Assembly (NCBI GenBank): GCA_023381535.1
Contig: JAMCSN010000273.1
Span: 1 to 15,853, forward strand
Direction of reading: 5' to 3'
Origin: Bacteroidota bacterium
GTDB taxonomy: Bacteria; Bacteroidota; Ignavibacteria; Ignavibacteriales; Melioribacteraceae
Length of the DNA: 15,853 nucleotides
Every line of letters begins with the position of its first letter. Within the stretch, counting starts at the first letter, position 1. A program made the translations under genes and the position numbers. Below, in pieces: positions 15,331-15,853 of this stretch. The notes under the pieces are model-generated. The model saw only the letters and a program-made list of their open reading frames with translations. It was not told where the DNA came from and made no database searches.

Positions 15331-15764
15331 GGCTGATCCCCCTTATGGTTTCTTACGGCTACTTCGTTTAGTACTTTCAATTCGTCTCTTCTATCTTCAA
15401 CTAAAAAATTCTCGTACGCATTTTCTTTGAGTGTCTCAAAAGCTTTCACTTCTTTTTTCTTTTCAAGCAATTCTTTTTGTTTCTCTTCCCGTTTTTTGAG
15501 CAGTGCATTAATTGTTTTCTGAATCGAAACAATTTCTTTTTCCAGTTGAACATCGTATGATTTCATGCTCTGATAATCGGCAACCTTAGCCGGTTTCTTT
15601 ATCATTGATTCAGCCATTCGATTGCGTTCATCCCTAATCTTACGAAGCTGAATTTTTTGTTCGGCAATCTGCTGGTTTAGCCGCGAGATTTCTTCTTCAA
15701 TTCGTTTCTCGAAAATTTCTTTTACCTTTTGAACCGATTGAAATCTAAATTTAAATTTGCTCAT
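15327..15764 (-). CDS. fliJ: FliJ, export chaperone and FliI rotor-like stalk
   Basis: 145 residues. FliJ is a soluble antiparallel coiled coil that sits in the FliI hexamer, binds FlhA and recycles chaperones. The sequence is almost wholly helical and charged, with the family's N-terminal pattern FKFRFQSVQKVKEIFEKR (4-21) and long heptad-rich stretches broken near PAKVADYQS. I chose the ATG at 15764, which shares one base with the fliI stop (TGATG) and has GGTGG seven bases upstream; a GTG one codon earlier (15767) is possible. The 3' end overlaps the MotE-like gene by four bases. Confidence 0.92.
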   Translation of the reverse strand: MSKFKFRFQSVQKVKEIFEKRIEEEISRLNQQIAEQKIQLRKIRDERNRMAESMIKKPAKVADYQSMKSYDVQLEKEIVSIQKTINALLKKREEKQKELLEKKKEVKAFETLKENAYENFLVEDRRDELKVLNEVAVRNHKGDQP

Positions 15765-15853
15765 CACTCACCCACCGCAACCGGCGCTTCAATTATTTGA
15801 TAAAGATGTTCAACGGATTGATCGTACTTAGCGCGTTCGTACATATCTTGTTT
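15764..15853 (-). CDS. fliI: FliI, export ATPase, C-terminal 29 residues only
   Basis: An open frame enters from the right edge and ends in TGA at 15766-15764. The 29 residues include MYERAKYDQSVEHLYQII, similar in pattern to the last helix of FliI-type ATPases (a charged helix of the form ER..Y..SV..L..I). It ends one base into the fliJ start, the standard fliI-fliJ coupling. The catalytic parts lie outside the window, so the call depends mostly on synteny and frame. Confidence 0.72.
   Translation of the reverse strand, partial: KQDMYERAKYDQSVEHLYQIIEAPVAVGE

Overview
The window is almost entirely one flagellar gene cluster. Every convincing gene lies on the minus strand, so transcription runs from high to low coordinates. 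In that order the genes are: the 3' end of fliI, fliJ, a MotE-like protein, fliK, flgD, a flagellar operon protein of the TIGR02530 type, flgE, fliL, fliM, fliN, fliO, fliP, fliQ, fliR, flhB, flhA, flhF, flhG, and a small unrecognised two-helix membrane protein. No tRNA, rRNA, IS element, CRISPR array or other mobile signature was seen. No stretch without a gene exceeds about 210 bases.

Layout. From 15853 to 11494 are the rod/hook-stage genes (fliI end, fliJ, MotE-like, fliK, flgD, TIGR02530), packed with 1-4 base overlaps or gaps of about 10 bases. From 11493 to 11405 is a short structured leader in front of flgE. flgE (11404-9734) ends at a strong hairpin terminator (9649-9705). After a gap of roughly 120-130 bases comes fliL, then the motor switch (fliM, fliN), the type III export gate (fliO, fliP, fliQ, fliR, flhB, flhA) and the flagellar placement/number GTPase and ATPase (flhF, flhG), again with overlaps or gaps of a few bases. 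The last gene (260-24) follows a gap of about 100 bases that holds a sigma-54-like promoter candidate.

How the genes work together. FliI/FliJ deliver and energise export through the FlhA/FlhB/FliP/FliQ/FliR gate. FliK and FlhB set hook length and switch substrate specificity. FlgD caps the growing hook made of FlgE. FliM/FliN form the C-ring that receives CheY-P. FliL and the MotE-like protein are expected to support the stator. FlhF/FlhG set flagellar position and number. The FliM N-terminal CheY-binding motif and the FlhF/FlhG pair suggest a chemotactic bacterium with a controlled number of flagella.

Organism. The DNA is AT-leaning with Lys/Asn/Ile/Phe-rich proteins, typical bacterial Shine-Dalgarno sites at some starts, and a Firmicutes/spirochaete-like gene order (MotE-like between fliJ and fliK; the TIGR02530 gene between flgD and flgE). 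FlgE has no cysteine, so it lacks the spirochaete lysinoalanine cross-link. My best guess is an Ignavibacteria-like or other FCB-group bacterium, but this is an inference from general impression, not from a search.

The core is ordinary flagellar biology and I see no clearly new multi-gene system. The points worth a second look are the flgE leader RNA, a duplicated outer domain in FlgE, the start-stop arrangement before fliL, the unassigned membrane protein behind a sigma-54-like site, and sequence drift at key motifs of FlhG and FlhF.
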